Below, in pieces: positions 12,861 to 60,950 of a stretch of 64,000 nucleotides of DNA; the first letter of the stretch is position 1, and each line of letters opens with the position of its first letter. The DNA is from Istiophorus platypterus (Eukaryota; Chordata; Actinopteri; Istiophoriformes; Istiophoridae). The notes under the pieces are model-generated. The model was not told the DNA's origin, did not search any database, and was given only the letters and a program-made list of their open reading frames with translations. Made by a program: the position numbers and the translations under genes. The stretch is taken from positions 12,393,589 to 12,457,588 of the forward strand of contig CM029112.1 of assembly GCA_016859345.1 (NCBI GenBank). The letters are read 5' to 3'.

Positions 12861-13059
12861 ACGCGCATTTAATGACGTTGCTGTGGTCCAGTCACTCCTT
12901 ATAGCCTTGCTTGTGTTCATGGCACTTCTTTTTAATGAGGGATAAACATTCTGCCTCTCTGTCTCTCTCTCTGTCTGCCTAATAACCCCCCACAGTAAAT
13001 AACCATGAGCCTCTGGGGCAATTAGGTGGGTACTTGGGGCTTATAGCGCGGCGCTCATA

Positions 13060-13100
13060 AACACACGCACTCTCATTCACACCCTCACACATACACACAG

Positions 13101-13175
<75 letters not shown>

Positions 13176-13176
13176 A
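13060..13176. repeat. (CA)n microsatellite
   Basis: CA run with a few interruptions. The surrounding 12.9-13.7 kb shows no gene. Confidence 0.95.
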
Positions 13177-14021
13177 ATGGGACTAGAGTAACTGAGAAAT
13201 TGGATCTAAAAAAAGGACAAATAGAGGTGGCAAAAGAAAGAGTAAAAGAGTTGGAAAATTTGGAGGGAAAGATGCCCATGTGATGTTTTAGGTCTCTTAC
13301 AGTGATCTTGCCTTGTCCTCTTCTCTCCCAGTCTACCAGTCTGCCTTTAACATATGCTGTCATTGCCCAGTCTATCACTTTGCCTGTTTTGCCAGTTTTT
13401 TCTCTCATTCCCTTCTTCTTATCCTCTCCTTGACCTCATATATTTGTTTTGGACCAAGAGACAGAAAAGGGAAGGAAGGCAAAGAAAGAGAGAGCAAGAG
13501 AGGGTGAGAGACTCAGAGGGGAGCTTTCACCTTTCATTTCACCACAACACTGGGTTGCCAATTTCAGTATGCCCTTTACTGACCAGCACACACACCTACA
13601 GACACACTGGTACACACACATGCACACACGCTGAAACCTGCTCTCCACACGCCTCCCAATCTCTATGATAATCAGCTTCCTTTCATTGTCTTGCATCATG
13701 CAAGAAACTCACTGTTAGTGTGAACGTATGTGTGTTAAGGAGAAAAAGTCCAAGGAAAAGGAGAGCACACTTTTAGTGTGTGTGTTAATATGTGAGTGTG
13801 TGCACCAGCCCCTTGACAGAAAACACTGCTTTTACACAAAAAACTCCATAGACAGAGTGAAGAATACACACAACCCCATGGTCATCTGAACACATCGCAA
13901 CCATTGGGAAAAAAATAAAAATAAAAAATATATACATATGTGTGTGTGTATATATATATATGAATAAGTAAACATAAAGGTGTACACAGATTCACGCATG
14001 CACACGTATGCAAACACACAC

Positions 14022-14059
<38 letters not shown>

Positions 14060-14226
14060 CTGTTTATGTGTTGATGGTGGCCATGTCGCCGCATTGCTAT
14101 AGGGGATCAGCTTCTCATCCTCCATTCATATATTCTTCCTTCCCTTCATCTCTTATCACTCTCCCTCTCCTGCTCTATAATTCTCTCATTCTAACTCTTT
14201 TGTGCACATTGTGCCCGTCTTTCTAG
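13177..14226. other. No gene seen; AT patch and a CA array
   Basis: Unique-looking sequence with a (TA)/(GT) patch at 13944-13963 and a CA array at about 14011-14057. No exon supported. Confidence 0.5.
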
Positions 14227-14227
14227 G

Positions 14228-14454
14228 TACAGGCACAGACACACGCACAGACACACACCCACACACACTGACACAGACACAGACACACACTTACGCACAC
14301 ACACACGCACACACGCCGCTGTTGTTCTCTATCTCACCTCTGTTTTTTGTCCCTGACACCTCTCTACACCCTCTCTGTGTTATCTCTGTCGTTACCCCTC
14401 CTCCCTGTTGCCCCCTCACACACACAGACGGACAGACCCACATACGCACACACA

Positions 14455-14534
<80 letters not shown>

Positions 14535-14566
14535 CAAACACACACAAACACACATAAACACACATT
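14228..14566. repeat. Two CA-rich arrays flanking a short spacer
   Basis: CA-rich at 14228-14315 and 14417-14566, with a long pure CA run in the second. The intervening 100 bp is C/T-rich. Confidence 0.9.
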
Positions 14567-15900
14567 GTTGTGTCCTTGTGTCCCTCTTTTTTTCACTCTC
14601 TGTCCTCTCACTGTCACACCTCTCCCAGCCCACCTCCCCACCTTCCCTCTCTTGCTGTCTCCCTCTCCCTCATCCTCTCTTCCCCTCTCCTCAGGGCGAG
14701 CGAGGTTGTTCGTTATTATCACTTTCAGTCAGCAGTGACACTGCAGTCTTAGTGCTTCTTTTAATGGCACTTTTAATGGTAGTAAAGCTGCCTTTGGAGT
14801 GTACATATGCAGCATATTAGAAACGCAAACACACACTCTTGCTCGTATACACACAAAAACAAGACCAGTATACATCTGTGACAAACAGCACATGGCCAGC
14901 ACATATCAGGTGAAGCCATACTAAAAATAGCCTATAGAAACTATTGAGGATGCTCTGTGTCCAAGTATCTTTACAGATTTTTCAAAACTCATCACTGTTT
15001 CTCATACAGCCCAATGTCCGAAATACATATAGAATAATAGATCCAAATACCACATGTAAACAGTTTAGAAGAACCAGAATCTATCTTCGTCACAGGTTTC
15101 ATAAGATCAGTGTTTGTGTGTGTATGTGCTAGTGTGTGTATGCATTTCAGATTTCTCCTTATGCAATAGGCAGAGTAAACAGCGTGCTATTGAACATCGT
15201 TGCTCTGACATAGCATCCCATTATAGCACTACGTAACACATCATAAGGCTCGGGATGCTGAACGCAGCTAGGGAAGAAAAAAAAAAAACAAACAAACCAA
15301 AGACAGAGAGGTTGGAACTCATGCATCCTCAGCACATTCTCCATGTGTTTTTCAGGCAGATACAGCATTTGCACTCATTTTTTTTGTGCCTGTTGTTTGG
15401 ACAGATGCTGGTGGAAAACAGGGTCGAGGCAGGTGTCTGGTACTGGGAGTGTGTGTTTGTGTTTTGTGTGTGTGTGTGTGGGAGGTGAATGTTCTTCCAG
15501 CGTATGAAAATAGAACGCAGTCCCATGAGAAATTCCCGCTGTCCTCTGTTTGGCATGCTCACACAGACACAGATGTACACACAGAAAAAAAGGAAAGAGA
15601 AAAACACAGACGCACGCCACCTCTGCCATTCCCCCTTGCTCTCACTTTCCTTTGCACAGGGCTGCTGCCCATCTTGTATCCTGCTATAGAGGAGAAACAA
15701 ATGACAGGGAAAAGCATGGTACCTGTGTTAGGGGTGAGCCGTTCTCTCCTCCTTTTGTTGTCCCTCCTATCCCCCTCTTGTTCAGCTGTTCTGAGCCGAG
15801 GCGAGCTGAGCTGAGCCGAGCGTACAGCGGCGAGGCTCAATCCTTTTACCCTGCGATGCTGAAAATGGCACCAGTATTCCCTGATAGTGGCAGCCTGCCT
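14567..15900. other. No gene seen; pyrimidine-rich patches
   Basis: C/T-rich at 14580-14695. Short GT stretches near 15440-15480. The ORFs here are short and unrecognised. Confidence 0.45.
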
Positions 15901-15906
15901 GCCTGC

Positions 15907-15935
15907 CTCTCTCTCTTTCTCTCTCCCTCTCTCTG

Positions 15936-15998
<63 letters not shown>
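15907..15998. repeat. (CT)n microsatellite
   Basis: Nearly pure CT run of about 90 bp. Confidence 0.95.
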
Positions 15999-16001
<3 letters not shown>

Positions 16002-16402
16002 TCTCTAGCTCGCCTCCCTCCTCTGCTTGTCTGCTGCCATGTTGAGTGCATGCAGGGCGAAGGGCGGGCTGAAAGGGGGTGGGGGGTGATGGTGGTGGAG
16101 GAGAAAGGAGAGGGAGGAGGAGAGAGCGAGGGGGACTCAGGGGGATAAGAAAGCAATTAGAAGACAGCCCCTCTTCCTTCCAGTCGGGAATGTATAATGG
16201 AATTAGCTTTGGGGGCAGGGGTTGCGGTGGTGGTGGGCACTGGGGGGTGGGTGAAGGGTGTGATGGGGTGCCTCATCCTGCAGCCTTTGCTGGGGAGTCT
16301 AGCAGCCTGTCCAACAGCCACCACACACTAATGTATGTGTGTGAGTGGGAAAGGGAGAGCAGATGGGGGTCGGTTGTGTGGAGCGATTGCCATTGCACTG
16401 AC

Positions 16403-16495
<93 letters not shown>

Positions 16496-16543
16496 ATGTG
16501 CGCGTGCATGTGTGTGTGCGTGTGTTTGGGCTAAAGAGAGTTG

Positions 16544-16578
<35 letters not shown>

Positions 16579-16649
16579 GGGGTGAGAGAGAGATTGATGA
16601 TACACTGATGGGAGGGAGGAGAGGAGGGGTTGAGCTGTTGGACCACCTG

Positions 16650-16688
<39 letters not shown>

Positions 16689-16800
16689 GCACTCAGGTGC
16701 TTCTGTCTCAGGTTTGCTCTGTCTCCTCCTCCCTCCCTCCCTCTCTCCCTCCCTCCCTCCCTCACTTTCTCTCTCTCCCCCTGTCTCTCTCCAAGTGGGT
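16403..16800. repeat. Cluster of (GT)n, (GA)n and (CT)n/(CCCT)n arrays
   Basis: GT at 16403-16527, GA at 16548-16593, CT at about 16652-16686 and CCCT-rich sequence at 16728-16796. Purine and pyrimidine tracts face each other across about 60 bp and could form a long imperfect GA/CT hairpin. Confidence 0.92.
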
Positions 16801-16837
16801 GGTGAGGAAGCTGCATGTGTGTCTGGAAACACAACTG

Positions 16838-17100
16838 TGTGTGTGTACTTGTTTTTATATCCTGACGGGGACTTTAACCTGAAAGCACACTAACCCATGC
16901 GAACCTGTGCCATCCCGGGGACAAAAAGAATGCGGTTCCCACTGGTAGACTCGGCTGTTTGAGGGCTAGGACGAGGTTTTAGGCTTGAGGTTAGGTATTC
17001 ATTCAGTGACAGTTGAGGTTAGGGTAAAGGGCCAGGGAGCGCATTATGCCAATGACTGTCCCCATGGGGATAGTGGGACAAGTCTTTGCCTGTGTTTATG
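16838..17100. repeat. Dispersed repeat associated with GT microsatellites
   Basis: Contains CCTGACGGGGACTTTAACCT, GTTTGAGGGCTAGGACGAGG, CAGTGACAGTTGAGGTTAGG and GACTGTCCCCATGGGGATAG. I recognise these from memory as a fish repeat typically found beside CA/GT arrays. GT-rich DNA abuts it at 16838-16852. Confidence 0.55.
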
Positions 17101-17503
17101 CAAGAGGGAAAGAGAGAATTTAACATGCAATTTTCGATGCGCAGTTGCTCCTGTTTGTGTTTGTTTTTTTTATGTCCTTTATGTTTATCTTGCTGGGCTT
17201 GGATGTGTTTGTCCTTGTTTGTTATTATCCGGGATGTGTGTGTGCGTGTATGTGTGAGTGAGAAACATACTCGGAGTGTGTGTTTACTCATGTATGAAAA
17301 GAGATGAGCAAAATCCCAGTGAGGAAGAGGGTGATAGGAAGAGATGTGGGGCTGGGGTGGGTGTGTGTGTGTGTGTGTGGGGGGGGGTAGTCATTGTGTT
17401 TCTGTGTTTATGAGAAAATTAGATAAGAAAAGAAAAAAAAGGAAGTGTGTTTGTCCCGATGTGAACGTGTGTGTGTGTTCCTATATTTGTGTGTATGCGA
17501 GAT

Positions 17504-17536
<33 letters not shown>

Positions 17537-17640
17537 CCGGTCTTTTGATGGCGAGGGACGGAGCCAGCCACTGCGTGGGGGAGATATGTGTATGCGTGTG
17601 TCGCTGATTGTGCCATGAATGAAAATAAGGAGAGAGGGAG
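17101..17640. other. No gene seen; GT, poly-G and GA patches
   Basis: GT run at about 17359-17378 ending in a poly-G run, and GA at about 17504-17536. Leads into the CpG-rich region. Confidence 0.5.
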
Positions 17641-18426
17641 GGGAGGGGGGCGGAGGAGGGGGAGTGGGACTGTGACTCTCCTCCCATTCAGCCATCTCCT
17701 CCTCTCCCTCTCCTCTCCTCCTCCTCTTGAGTGACAGATGAGGGGCTGCTGGCAGCTTGCTCAGGCGCGCGTCAATAATTAGCATCCTCTCCTCTCCCGT
17801 GTTTTCATTTGCTCTGTCGTGCAAAAGGAGCGCTTGGACGCACCGGGCCGCCGGAGCGGATCCTATCTCGGTCATTCTGAATTTCTCCTGTGCAGCCAAG
17901 GGTGCTTCATCGGGTTTACAAGCGGCGCCCCCATCTCTTCCTCCCGCCGTATACATTGCGCGCTGTGCAATTACGGCAATGGCCCGTGATCGCTCCTGGC
18001 ATGCAGACACCCGCACACCCACACACACACACGCACACACACACACGCTAGGACGGACAGATGCGTAGAAGAGCAGAGCACACAACCTCGGCCGTGTGTG
18101 TGTGTGTGCGCGCGCGTGTGTGTGTGTTTTCTCACTTTCATAAACAAGTTCGTGCCAGCACGTCTTCTTGGCAGTCAGTCAGTCGCACACGCACACACAC
18201 ACACGCGCACACACGCGCAACGGTTCAAGGGCAATTGATTTGGAGTTTAATTTCTCTCCCGGTGCTCTTGACGCAAAAGGAAGCGCCTCCGTCTGACCTT
18301 GACGACAGACAGGGGGAGTTTTGTCTCTGTCGCCAAGCTCTCTCTGAAGATGCGCGCCCGGGCTCACACACATACACGCGCGCACACACAGACACACACA
18401 CACACAGACACACACAGACACACACA

Positions 18427-18472
<46 letters not shown>

Positions 18473-21200
18473 CACATACCCTCCTCACCTGGAAATGTCA
18501 AAACCTTCAATTTACTATTATAAATGAACGCTTTCCATCTGCTTTCTAATTATAGCCGGCATAAGACTATTCCTAATTTTAGCTGCAGCCCGAGAAATAG
18601 TCGTCCTTTAATAATTCATGAGCTCAGACACAGAGCCTGCTCCTGCCGGAACGCTTATTGGGAGGATGTTGCTCAGGCGCCTGAAAAAACAAGGTGGAGG
18701 GGCCCTGGGTCTCCAAAGAGGGACGGTGCATATGAATAATCAGACGCTTTAGGGAGAGGAAATTAAGTTGTCGGACAGACACGTCGGCCTTCACCCGATT
18801 CCCCCGCTCAGAGAGCTTTTACCCCCCCCCCCCCACCATTATTTTCTTTAAAAACCGTGCGGGGATGCGCGTGCGACGGTTTGGAGATCAGCGCCACCAG
18901 ATGCGCCGGAGCCGCGCGTCGACGTTATCGCTCCCGTGCGCCCGAGCCGTTCCGGTGAGATATCCTCGCCGGGACGCGTTTGTTTTTTGATCAATGCGGA
19001 TCTGAGTGAAGCGTGATTTTGCCTACAGCGCAGACATCAGTGGGGATGGACAGGGGTTAAAGACGACCGCCTCTGAAGGCGCGTTTGAAAGCTCCTCTCA
19101 TCTCGGCTCGCCGTTCGCTCTCACGCATACACGGGGGCCTGTTTGTGTGTATAAATTTGTGATCCGTAGTGTTTTCCACTTCAATATAGATCAGCCAGAG
19201 AAACTATTTTAACGGTACGGCGAAGCCTTCTGAAATAGTGATAGGCGCGTCTGGGCGATGCAACTGCTAATTTCTTATCAAAATCACGAGCTTTCCCCCC
19301 CTTTTATGTAATTTCAGTGAAATATTACCACAAGGTTTCATGCAGTGCATATGGAGCAGGCTGGTCATTACTGTATTCAAGGGGCTTTATCGTGTTTTGC
19401 CCCGTGTGACATTACAATACTGCAGTATTTCTAATAATACTTGAAAATTACTTAGCTTCGGTCCGAATAAACTCATCCGTTTGTCCTGGCCATCGCTGTC
19501 AGTGGTATAGAAAAGTATTTTTAGACTCACTGCGGCTATTTCGTTTTTCGGTAAATGTGTGCGCCAATTTAGACATATTTCAAGTTCACTTATAGGGGTG
19601 TGTGTGGGGGGGTGCAAGGGTCAGGGTCGTCGAGGACTCAGCCACACACACCTTGGATCAGTGAGAGTCAGAGGCAGGGGATGGATGGATGGGGGGGGGT
19701 GCTCTGTGTTGCCATAGAGACGGGGGGACAGTGAAACTGGATACTGTTACTAGGCAAGAGAGGCTGCCAGTGAATGAGGCGAGGGGACGCGGGGTTGACT
19801 GCCGCGGACGGTAAACAACATCAGGGCTGAGTGGGATCGATCGGGAATAACGTCTGGGCCAAACTCCTGCTTGGATCATTTTCTCATGTCAGGTAGAATA
19901 AAAAAAAATAAATAAAAATAAATAAATTCTCACTTTTTTTTTGGTCGGAATCGACGACTGGAGGGAGAGAAAAAATGTCGAGAGGCGTGGGACACGTGAA
20001 AAAAACAAAACAAAACAACAATAACAAAGAAACGAAAACAAAAACGAAGCATTAATCAAATAAAAACGCTGCCAAATCGTACACATTTGAATATACAATC
20101 CTTAATTTGGACGGACATAAACTGCTCTATCTTCACTTTAGTCAAATCAATCAATAAGGTGTATCCGATATTGTGCAAGTCTAGTGCGCAGTCTAATGGT
20201 CACTGCCATGAATTGCAGCAACATCGTAGACCGACAGTCCGCCGTTTCCCCCTAAACGACATTATGTTCCTTAGGTGTTTTTAAAACGTTTTTCACGAGA
20301 CGAATAAGCGGCTTCACGCGGACAGGCGGCGACGGCATCGCGCTGGAGTCTCGCGTCCGCGGCAGCTACGCCCTTCGGCACGAGTGGGCGTCGCGTCAGG
20401 GCGTCCAGACATCGCCCGGGAAATCAGATCATCACACCGAGGCACCAGGCACAACCCGCCGGCGATAACCTTAACTCGGGACGACAAGTGGCGTCATCTC
20501 CGGACGCGAGCCTCCCTGACGGCACCGCGGGGCTCGAGCGCCGCCTGGTGAAACAATGCGCACGGCGCGCTCTCGTTGCTGAGCTCCGCAAAGTCGGAAA
20601 CGCGGTCCGCTCGCTCCCTCTCCCGGGGAAAAGTCAGGACGTCCTCTTTATTCGTTTTTTAACTTGCGAACAAACCAGAGGTGATGGACGCAGTAGTTAA
20701 AAAGTTGACTTTTGTCGAACACTACTACATTGGCGATAAGAAGGAGACGCTGTCGTGTCTAAGCCTGCGGCGCAAGTAGAGTCAAAAAATTATATTTTTA
20801 GATCAACTGATCATCATAAATAAAGCTCTGTGGTCTCTCTTGTCTTGATTTAGCTCAGCCTCAGTTTTTTTTTTTTAAAAAGGCGGGTAAAGGGATGAGG
20901 GATGTTGGGGATGTAAATACAATTTATCCAAAAGTAAAGCTCACGACTACCAGAACGATCCGGACGTCATCTCCAGGCTCCGTGCGTCGGCCCCGGTGCT
21001 GACCGGGCGCAGCCCTTCAGCACCACGGACAGCGCCCGGCCGGTCGCCGTCGGCGACAGGGACCGGGACGTCGTCTTTACGTCAGCACCAAGGACAGCGC
21101 CGGGAGCCGTGCAGCCGGACGCGTGACTGGAGCGAGGGCGCACGGAGACGAGCCCGGCGTGTCTGCGTGGCGGAGCGGAACTGATGAACCCCGATAAAAC
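17640..21200. promoter_or_regulatory. Orphan GC/CpG-rich region, candidate promoter or first exon of an unidentified transcript
   Basis: The stretch is markedly richer in G+C and in CpG dinucleotides than its flanks, notably 17750-18000, 18850-19000, 20280-20640 and 20960-21180. It contains a strong plus-strand splice-donor-like site at 18954/18955 (TCCG|GTGAGATA) and a TATAAA at 19150-19155. No recognisable protein-coding exon was found on either strand. It could be the promoter or 5' UTR of a neighbouring gene or of a non-coding RNA. CA/GT arrays lie within it at about 18011-18052, 18094-18128, 18186-18217 and 18362-18478, and a poly-C run at about 18821-18835. Confidence 0.45.
20684..20779 (+). 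CDS. Short ORF with good start context inside the CpG-rich region (speculative)
   Basis: A 31-codon ORF starts MDAVVKKLTFVEHYYIGDKK and ends LSLRRK before TAG. The start has G at -3 and G at +4, a favourable Kozak context. I do not recognise the peptide. Only its compositional balance and position in a possible 5' leader suggest it is more than chance. It could be an upstream ORF, the first coding exon of an unannotated gene, or nothing. Confidence 0.15.
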   Translation: MDAVVKKLTFVEHYYIGDKKETLSCLSLRRK

Positions 21201-22229
21201 GTTTCAGTCACAGGCTCAGAGGCTGAGGCTTGAAGAAGTAGCTGCAGCCGGGTGCGTTTCATGCTTCTCTCCCAGAATGCATGGAAGCAAATGTTCAAAA
21301 TCTCCTCATTTAACCTTTAATGATCTTTACAGTTCCAATACATTAGGGATATGACATCAGTTTACATGGATCTATATAGTTATATCTGAGTAAGGCATTA
21401 TAATTTACAAACCTTCATTGTCACACGCATCACATTACTCTCAATTTTTTGGACCCACATTAAAGAGAATAAGGGAGGATGAGAAGATATATACTGTACA
21501 TTCACTATATCCCGACAAAGAGTCTGGCAGCTAAGTGCCTTCACACAGGGTGATTCTCAAATCGGTTACCGGGTAAAATTTAGTCTTTTGCCTTATGAAT
21601 AAAAGACGAGAGAGAATGAATATTTGAATGCTGTAATGACAAATAAACATTGGCTTAGCATGCAAAGTGCAGTTTGTGTGGGAGGGCATGTGGATCTGAC
21701 TCATCCTTGGTGGTTAGCAACTGGAAGACGTTCAGCTTTGAGCCTAATAGATGCACTTTGTGTAATATGTCAGATGAGAAACCGTATTCATGGATTCATC
21801 CCAATCTGCGGCCACAGTCATTTGAAATCGTCATTATTAACTGCTATAGGTGTAAGAGGTTTGACTAATTTCCCCACCTCTCTGTTAAATATGTGCGTTT
21901 TTCTTTTGTAGTGCTCGAAGACTGCATACGGACCAGTGAATTCACTCTTTAGGATATTTGTTTGAGTGTGCGCGTGATTGAGGTTGCCTACATGTCATTC
22001 ATGTTTTTATTAAATGCTAAAGGGTAAAGGTCACGGTGAAAGCTTCCCACTGGCTGAGCTGAGTTTTATAGATGATAAAAATTCTTCCCTCAACCAAGCC
22101 CTTTTATTTTTGTACAGCGTATTGTGTGTCCTTACCGCTCAAACAATCCCACATATTCACCTCTACTCATACATAAAATCGAGCAAGAGAAGGCCCATAT
22201 GCCTGCAGCCACCTACACAAACACAGAGT
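21201..22229. other. AT-rich gap between the CpG-rich region and fam20c
   Basis: No microsatellite of note and no supported exon. Holds two alternative minus-strand AATAAA hexamers (22108-22103 and 22011-22006), so part may be fam20c 3' UTR. Confidence 0.45.
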
Positions 22230-23863
22230 TTTGTTCTCACTTTTGTTTTTATTGCACACGTTAATCATTTCGTAAACAGATCTTCACAGTAACAATGCAA
22301 GAGCAGAAACAAAAGCAAATCACTGTGCGGTGCAGCTTTTTAGGTCTTCAAAGTATTTATAGGTATTTACACTGAGAATATGAAAATCAAAGAACAGTGC
22401 CTGAGGTTATCCCTGTGGTGGGACGAGGCATTTTAACTCCTTTATCACCCCCAAGCAGACTTGAGTCCAGCTCCCAGGCTATACACTGTTTGTAGCTCTA
22501 TGAATCCTGCCCATACTGCCAACCCAAAAACATTCAAGTACTCCATTTCTGTCATTGCACAGGTACTGGGTTAGCCAATACACAGGACTCTTAGGAGGAA
22601 ACTGAAAATTGCACTGGCATCAATTCAACAAATTATAGTCCAAAATCAAACAGCTTAGTTGTTTTTCTATCATCTTAACACAAAAATAGTACCCAAAGGA
22701 ATGTCAATTCAAATAGTAGACAAATGCTGAATATCCCCCAATGCATAAAGCAACATGAAGCAAAACCATAACCTAGAATTTCACCCTTCCACTCTTTGTG
22801 GCGCACAAATAAATATGTCATAAAACATACGAACGGCAACATTTTGCATTGCATAAACTGCAAAATTATATCATAGCAGACAATTCTAAATGTTTCAGTT
22901 TTGCAGGTAGGGATGACAGTGTGTTTGAAATAGCTGACATACCATTTAATAAATAATAACCAGGACATCAGTGTCTTTACATTTAGAGTCTTTTTGGTTT
23001 TGAAAATTATATTTCAATGTTGTGCTGTTGTACTTCATTTAGTGTAAGCTAAAACCGCCAGGGGAGATGGAAAAGTAAAACAAAAAAAAAAGATACAAAA
23101 TTAGAATAAGGCAAAGTGAAGGTGCTGTCTGAAAACGGTGATAAATATTCTTTTCCCCCAAAATTATGCTGTCATACCATTTTCATTTGGTATGTTCCCA
23201 GTCTTTGCCAAGACAAAAAGCTTATGCAGATAGTTAAACTGAACACACTATTAAGAAACTCTTCTTTTCTTCTGGTTGTAAGTTGTTTGTGCAAGTCCTG
23301 ACTTAATTTTTCTGGCTGATGTAGGTGACTGCAGAAGAGGAAAACTATATTTTCTAACACGTTTTACAAAAGGAGCAATATTTCAAAACCTCCACGCACC
23401 TTCTTAACCTTTTCATACATCGTGATAACTGATAAAGCTTATTGTCTGACCGTAAGATCCCTGGTCAGTGTAAATTTTAAATTTGGTTATGCATTAATAT
23501 AATAAAACACATGAAACAAGCTGATACCCTCCATATGCAAAACAAACAGGACAAAATCGGAACACAGCAGTGTTTCTTTTATGTCGTATACAACATCTGG
23601 TAAAACAAAAATACATCTGTATCTAACAAATACAAAGCCTCTGTGTGAGCACAGTCTTTCACTGTATCTGGGGACAGTTTCTTCTATTAACACGTAAAAG
23701 CAGGTTCCATAGAAGCAATGATGGCAAGTCTTGGAATTCACTGAATTCAGCTTGATATCAGAAGTGGGATTTCTGGTCCAATCCCATTGCTCAGACGGAC
23801 ACAGACGTAGTCTATTGTCCATGTGTCACCGGTTGTCCCCGTCACCCTCAAGCCTCGCCCTCA
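22230..23863 (-). other. fam20c: Probable fam20c 3' UTR with candidate polyA signals
   Basis: No further coding sequence follows the stop codon on the minus strand. The stretch is AT-rich and free of long microsatellites. Minus-strand AATAAA hexamers occur at 22253-22248, 22108-22103 and 22011-22006. The first would give a 3' UTR of about 1.6 kb. Which one is used cannot be told from sequence alone. Confidence 0.45.
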
Positions 23864-59743
<35,880 letters not shown>

Positions 59744-59939
59744 CTTTATAAATTGACTTCGCACGGAGAGAAAGCTTCAGGCGCGGCGCACCTCACGGCA
59801 CCGACATCGACGTCCAGCAGTGTTATCCGATGACAAAGCAGCGGTGTCGGTTTGAGGATCTATGATCATTACACACACAGGCGAATGCGTGTCAGCCTAT
59901 GTTAGGAACTCCATGAAGCGCCCAGTCTTTATTATTATT

Positions 59940-59991
<52 letters not shown>

Positions 59992-60950
59992 TTTCAATTG
60001 TCTCAATTCTTCCCATCCAGGTGGACGGACCGACACATCGTGCGCAGCGGACGCTTCACTGGCAGCGGCTCAAAAAGTGATCTTCATCCATCGCGTTGTT
60101 GAACAGGACACGGTCTCAAGAGGACTAGACCACTAAATAAATCGTTAGGAAGAGGTAAGAGGAGGGAGGGAGGAGGGTCTCGTTCAAAGCAGATATTCTT
60201 CCTCAGACCTGCTTCCTCGCCAGCACGGAGTGAGATGTCAAATGTGTCCCAAATGTCTTTTTTTAGGGGGGGAAAGAGTAACAAAAGAGATTGATATAGT
60301 CCATGAAAACACAGCCTCCTAGGTAGTTAGGATATTTTCCTCCCTTTTTTTTTAAATAAATAATAGTGAAAGGAAAAGAAAATTCCACGGAAAATAACAG
60401 GTGATCCGCGGCAAAAGATGCTCGGATGCTGTCCCGCTCCTCGACAGGAGCCGCCGCTTCCCGCGGAGCCTCGGCGGAGTCAAATCGGGGACCGGCCGAC
60501 AGGTGCAGGGATCCGGTCCGTCGTCCGTCCTCTCAACGCCGCCTTGTCTTCCTTCCAAGTGCTCATCCGGGGTGGGTGTGTTAAATATTATGATCAGAGT
60601 CCTCCGGGCCCAGCCTCGGTGGCGTCATGAGGAAGAGATTGGCTGCGTCCGCACATACAAGTAGCGGCAGTGACATGAAAGGCGAGCTCCGGGGAGGGAA
60701 AGCCGCGGACCCGGAGCTTCACCGAGGCGGCAACTCTCCCGAAAGCCACCGGGGGGCGTTGGCGCAACCCCGGAAAAACCGCCCGAGACACCGCGCTGCA
60801 GATAAAATATATGATCCGGGAGATAATGCGTACGTATGGCCTACCCACACTATACCACTCCTCAAAGGACGATGAGCCACTGGTTCTCCAAGTGGGCACC
60901 GGGGGCCCCGGTGGGCCCTTGAGGACGAGCCGAGGGGTTCCCGGCGAATG
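59744..60950 (-). promoter_or_regulatory. fam20c: fam20c 5' UTR and CpG-rich promoter region (boundaries inferred)
   Basis: Sequence immediately upstream of the fam20c ATG is rich in CpG, especially 59765-59845 and 60400-60960, whereas the flanking 61-64 kb is AT-rich. This fits a vertebrate CpG-island promoter. A TGA in frame with the ATG lies at 59779-59777. The transcription start and any 5' UTR intron cannot be fixed. A (TA)n tract interrupts the region at about 59943-59993. Confidence 0.55.
59943..59993. repeat. (TA)n microsatellite upstream of the fam20c start codon
   Basis: About 20 TA units some 200 bp upstream of the ATG, inside the CpG-rich 5' region. Confidence 0.95.

Noticed and set aside
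17408..18085. 225-codon minus-strand ORF in the CpG-rich region
   Set aside because: Starts and ends in microsatellite-derived sequence with poly-Pro and Ser-Leu runs; no recognisable domain.
59744..59764. Seven-codon N-terminal extension (starting at a GTG) of fam20c
   Set aside because: It has no ATG; the homologous start MILFRKF at 59743 fits the family, and an in-frame TGA lies just upstream.
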